A DNA stretch of 7,855 nt, taken from assembly GCA_027073875.1 (NCBI GenBank), contig JALTEO010000221.1:1-7855 (forward strand), read 5' to 3'. Below the pieces are notes generated by a model. It worked only from the letters and a program-made list of their open reading frames with translations, did no database searches and was not told where the DNA came from. The stretch is from Bacteroidales bacterium (GTDB lineage: Bacteria; Bacteroidota; Bacteroidia; Bacteroidales; JALTDM01). Below are positions 5,608-7,855 of the stretch, in pieces (the stretch's first letter is position 1; each line of letters begins with the position of its first letter). The position numbers and the translations under genes were made by a program.

Positions 5608-7746
5608 TTATTTCACCGAAATAACCTTAAACATTTTGTTATAGTCTTTGGTTTGAATTTTCACGAAATAGACATTATCAGATACATTATCAACAATTTC
5701 TGACAGTGCTACAATATTTTTCCCTGCACTCATATTAGCCGAATAACTACCTACCCTCTCACCAAGGATATTAAAGACATTGATAGTAACTGCTTCCGCA
5801 GATTTTAACGACACAGAAACAGATGCATCATTTACAAATGGATTTGGGAAAATAGCAGCATCGGAAACTGTCGATTGTGTATTAACTCCATTAACACTTG
5901 AATAGTTAATAGACCATCCGCCACCAACCTCAGAAGAGTTAGTAATAAATCGCAGTACCGCATTTTTATCGGGAACCAAAAGTGAAGTTGGTTTATCAGC
6001 ACCTGAATATTTAGCCACCAAATTAGAAAAATCAGTACCGGCATAAATCTGTAAATAGTCATGCGTTTCTCCGGAAGGAAAATCCCATTGAGTAAAATCA
6101 AGATTTATCGCAGTGGCGTCATCACTGGCATTAGTTGGTTGAATATACCAACGGCAATAAGTACCATTCTCATAATCGCATGACCCACTACCATCCGAGA
6201 CTGTTCCAGAGGCCTCAGTTATTGTTTTTGAAGATTTGCAGAAACCCGATTCATAACTGGCATACCACCCCTCCTGATTACCTGAATTATCAGTAATAAA
6301 CTCTACTAACATATAATTATCTGAAGAAGTAATAGTTTGTGAAGCATCAGGCGGATCAGCTCCTGTAAATGATTCCAAAAGCGGTGCACTCGTTGTAGAA
6401 CCATCATAAATATTAACAATATCGTTTGCTTCAACATTAAAACGGTCAAAGGATAAATCAATATAAGTACCACAAGCAGGATGTAATAGATAGGTACAGT
6501 TCAAGTTATTAGCATAGTTGGTATTACCACTACCATCATTAAAAGTACCTTCGCGACCGGAAATAGTTTCTGTACTGCATCCTTCCGGATAATTTGACTC
6601 AGGATAAATATTTACAACAGCATCAAAATTTGAGTCAAAAGTTGTTCCACCCGGGTTCAAATCATCAATAGAGTAATAACCATTATAGGCACCGCCCCAC
6701 CCCCAATTCATGTGTAACTGATCTGACTGATAACCATCCATATTCCATTCGTGTCCACCGTCAGAACCACTCCCTGCATAAGCTACCGGTCGTTTTGCAT
6801 CAATTTCGCCTTTCATTAAGTTTAACCATTCCGTATCAGAGTAATCACTTCGTTTTACATAATCAAGGTTTGATGAATACTTAAAATAATTTTTAAGAGC
6901 CGCTGCTAATGCCTGAGTTGAAGAACTGGAGCCATCAGGTCCCCAGTGCATACTAACGGCAACACCTGCATGGAACAAAATATCTTCTAAATCTTTATTA
7001 TACATTGATTCGCTATTGGGCATATTTTTCCATCGATAAGTTTGGGCAGCAAAATCAATTGTAATCTCTCCATAACCACCATTATAATTATTATGACTTG
7101 TTTTAGAACCTTCTCCATGTTCAGGATAATTCCAAAACTTCATAATCTGGCAAAGTGCTACAGCCACACAACCAACATACACATGACCATCTGGTCCTTG
7201 TGCGTCAGCAGGACACGATGTATTATAATAAGTCCCTTGATTCCACTCTGTTAACAATAATGGTGTAATTGATTTAATATCATTCCCTTTTAGATTTCTT
7301 TCATTTCCGAACATATATTTTTCCCATAGTTGACGAACCTCACTATTTGCTCTAACTTTATTTTCCTGAGCATTTGAAATCTCAGCTTTATATTCATTCA
7401 TAATTTGTTGTAATCCCGGAGGGATATTATCCAAGTCAAAACGACCATTAAATCCGTAACCCAAAATAGGTTTTACCGAATTATCGGCACTAACAATAAC
7501 AAATCCTTGATTTTTACCGACATTAAAAATATAATAAACAGGTGTTCCCTTATACTCTTCAGCAGTTACCAAAGACAAATTAATACTGTTGTAACTTCTG
7601 GATTTGACTAAATTAGCCCGTTCGTAATAGATATTTTTGGCTACCTTTTTAGCAAGGTCAACAGGAATCACTTCGGCAAACAAATGGAAGGTCCCAAAAA
7701 TAAAGAAAAAAACAAAAATTGAAAAGATGTGTACTTTCAGCCTCAT
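5608..7746 (-). CDS. Secreted C10 (streptopain-like) cysteine peptidase with two CUB domains and T9SS sorting domain
   Basis: This 712-residue protein has a Sec signal peptide (residues 1-24, ending HLFA). A propeptide of the Spi/C10 inhibitory type follows (about 25-150; PVYYIFNV, GFVIVSADNSVKPILGY). The C10 catalytic domain (about 160-385) holds C193 in VGCVAVALCQIMKFW, H332 in GGHEWNMDGY, and N348-W349 in MNWGWGG; these match SpeB Cys192, His340 and Asn356-Trp357. Two CUB domains follow (about 390-500 and 503-616), with IYDG, FITDNSGNQEGW and related strands. Residues 630-712 are a type IX secretion C-terminal sorting domain: FPNPF (633-637), NVFNILGERV (656-665), VYFVKI (692-697) and a final KMFKVISVK. 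The protein is thus predicted to be an autoprocessed zymogen exported through the T9SS to the surface or medium. Family relatives include Porphyromonas PrtT and Prevotella interpain. The CUB domains probably bind substrate or matrix. Confidence 0.95.
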   Translation of the reverse strand: MRLKVHIFSIFVFFFIFGTFHLFAEVIPVDLAKKVAKNIYYERANLVKSRSYNSINLSLVTAEEYKGTPVYYIFNVGKNQGFVIVSADNSVKPILGYGFNGRFDLDNIPPGLQQIMNEYKAEISNAQENKVRANSEVRQLWEKYMFGNERNLKGNDIKSITPLLLTEWNQGTYYNTSCPADAQGPDGHVYVGCVAVALCQIMKFWNYPEHGEGSKTSHNNYNGGYGEITIDFAAQTYRWKNMPNSESMYNKDLEDILFHAGVAVSMHWGPDGSSSSTQALAAALKNYFKYSSNLDYVKRSDYSDTEWLNLMKGEIDAKRPVAYAGSGSDGGHEWNMDGYQSDQLHMNWGWGGAYNGYYSIDDLNPGGTTFDSNFDAVVNIYPESNYPEGCSTETISGREGTFNDGSGNTNYANNLNCTYLLHPACGTYIDLSFDRFNVEANDIVNIYDGSTTSAPLLESFTGADPPDASQTITSSDNYMLVEFITDNSGNQEGWYASYESGFCKSSKTITEASGTVSDGSGSCDYENGTYCRWYIQPTNASDDATAINLDFTQWDFPSGETHDYLQIYAGTDFSNLVAKYSGADKPTSLLVPDKNAVLRFITNSSEVGGGWSINYSSVNGVNTQSTVSDAAIFPNPFVNDASVSVSLKSAEAVTINVFNILGERVGSYSANMSAGKNIVALSEIVDNVSDNVYFVKIQTKDYNKMFKVISVK
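5611..5854 (-). other. T9SS (Por) C-terminal sorting domain within the C10 peptidase
   Basis: These bases encode residues 631-711 of the peptidase. The domain shows the usual order of the family: an initial FPNP motif (633-636), a central strand with N-I-L-G (659-662), and the terminal Y-F-V-K-I strand followed by a lysine-rich last strand. It is the signal recognised by the PorU/PorV machinery and is normally cleaved on export. It predicts that the host genome encodes a type IX secretion system. Confidence 0.88.
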
Positions 7747-7770
7747 TATAAATTTTATTATGGTTTATTA

Positions 7771-7778
7771 CAAAGATA
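7771..7778 (-). promoter_or_regulatory. Bacteroidota -7 element of the C10 peptidase gene
   Basis: On the minus strand this reads TATCTTTG, a textbook TAnnTTTG box, 24 bases upstream of the ATG at 7744-7746. A TTTG at 7802-7805 (minus strand) lies 23 bases further upstream, slightly longer than usual for the -33 element. The same bases also form a second TAnnTTTG match (TATTTTTG, 7802-7809), which could be an alternative start point. The leader is AT-rich and has no Shine-Dalgarno sequence. Confidence 0.6.
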
Positions 7779-7812
7779 CTTTTTTTTCTAAAATAGTTTC
7801 ACAAAAATACCA

Positions 7813-7841
7813 TTTTTTTTTAAAAAGTTATTAAAAAAAAA
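7813..7841. repeat. A/T-only inverted repeat upstream of the C10 peptidase gene
   Basis: Eleven bases, nine T then AA (7813-7823), are perfectly complementary to TT followed by nine A (7831-7841), with a 7-base spacer. It lies about 35 bases upstream of the -7 box. Such phased A/T tracts may bend DNA or act like an UP element. As it is entirely A/T it may also be simple composition, and no terminator is claimed because any GC stem would lie outside the window. Confidence 0.4.
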
Positions 7842-7855
7842 CAAGACAATAAGGC

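Noticed and set aside
5832..6101. An 89-codon open frame on the minus strand in a second frame of the C10 peptidase gene
   Set aside because: It lies wholly inside the second CUB domain and its translation is not recognisable; it is a frame shadow.
1..7855. CRISPR arrays, tRNA or rRNA genes, insertion sequences, prophage or toxin-antitoxin genes
   Set aside because: No regularly spaced repeats, cloverleaf-like segments, transposase or integrase motifs, or paired small genes were seen on either strand.

Overview
The window comes from a low-GC member of the Bacteroidota, most likely the Bacteroidales or a close relative. Three things point there. The peptidase at the right end carries a type IX secretion (Por) sorting domain. 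Several genes are preceded by the Bacteroidota -7 promoter element TAnnTTTG and have AT-rich leaders without Shine-Dalgarno sequences. The protein families present (RapZ-C/MurU-like pair, two-domain M16 peptidase, stand-alone carboxypeptidase-regulatory-like protein, C10 peptidase) are typical of that phylum. No species can be named from the sequence alone.

Left part (1-1209, + strand): the 3' end of a gene whose product ends in a RapZ C-terminal-type domain (GCTGGQHRSV loop), then a 184-bp spacer with a small repeat and a good promoter candidate, then a MurU-like sugar-1-phosphate nucleotidyltransferase. In Bacteroidota the RapZ-C domain is often fused to an AmgK-like sugar kinase next to a MurU-like gene, so this is probably a cell-wall amino-sugar (MurNAc) salvage locus. 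The kinase part lies outside the window and the link is inference.

Middle (1266-4133, + strand): a 937-residue exported M16 zinc peptidase with an intact HxxEH...E site in the first half and a degenerate second half, closed by a strong intrinsic terminator.

Right part (4161-7746, - strand): two genes convergent with the M16 gene. The first in coordinate order is an exported protein of unknown function with an N-terminal carboxypeptidase-regulatory-like beta-sandwich. The second is a C10 (streptopain-like) cysteine peptidase with prodomain, catalytic domain, two CUB domains and a T9SS sorting domain, so it is predicted to be secreted or surface-attached. Each has its own promoter candidate.

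I see no mobile element, CRISPR array, tRNA or rRNA, and no clear new defence or biosynthetic system. The points most worth a second look are the RapZ-C/MurU pairing with a RapZ-C tail lacking the basic RNA-binding cluster, the unexplained intergenic repeat at 368-413, and the domain architecture and unequal calcium-site conservation of the C10-CUB-CUB protein.
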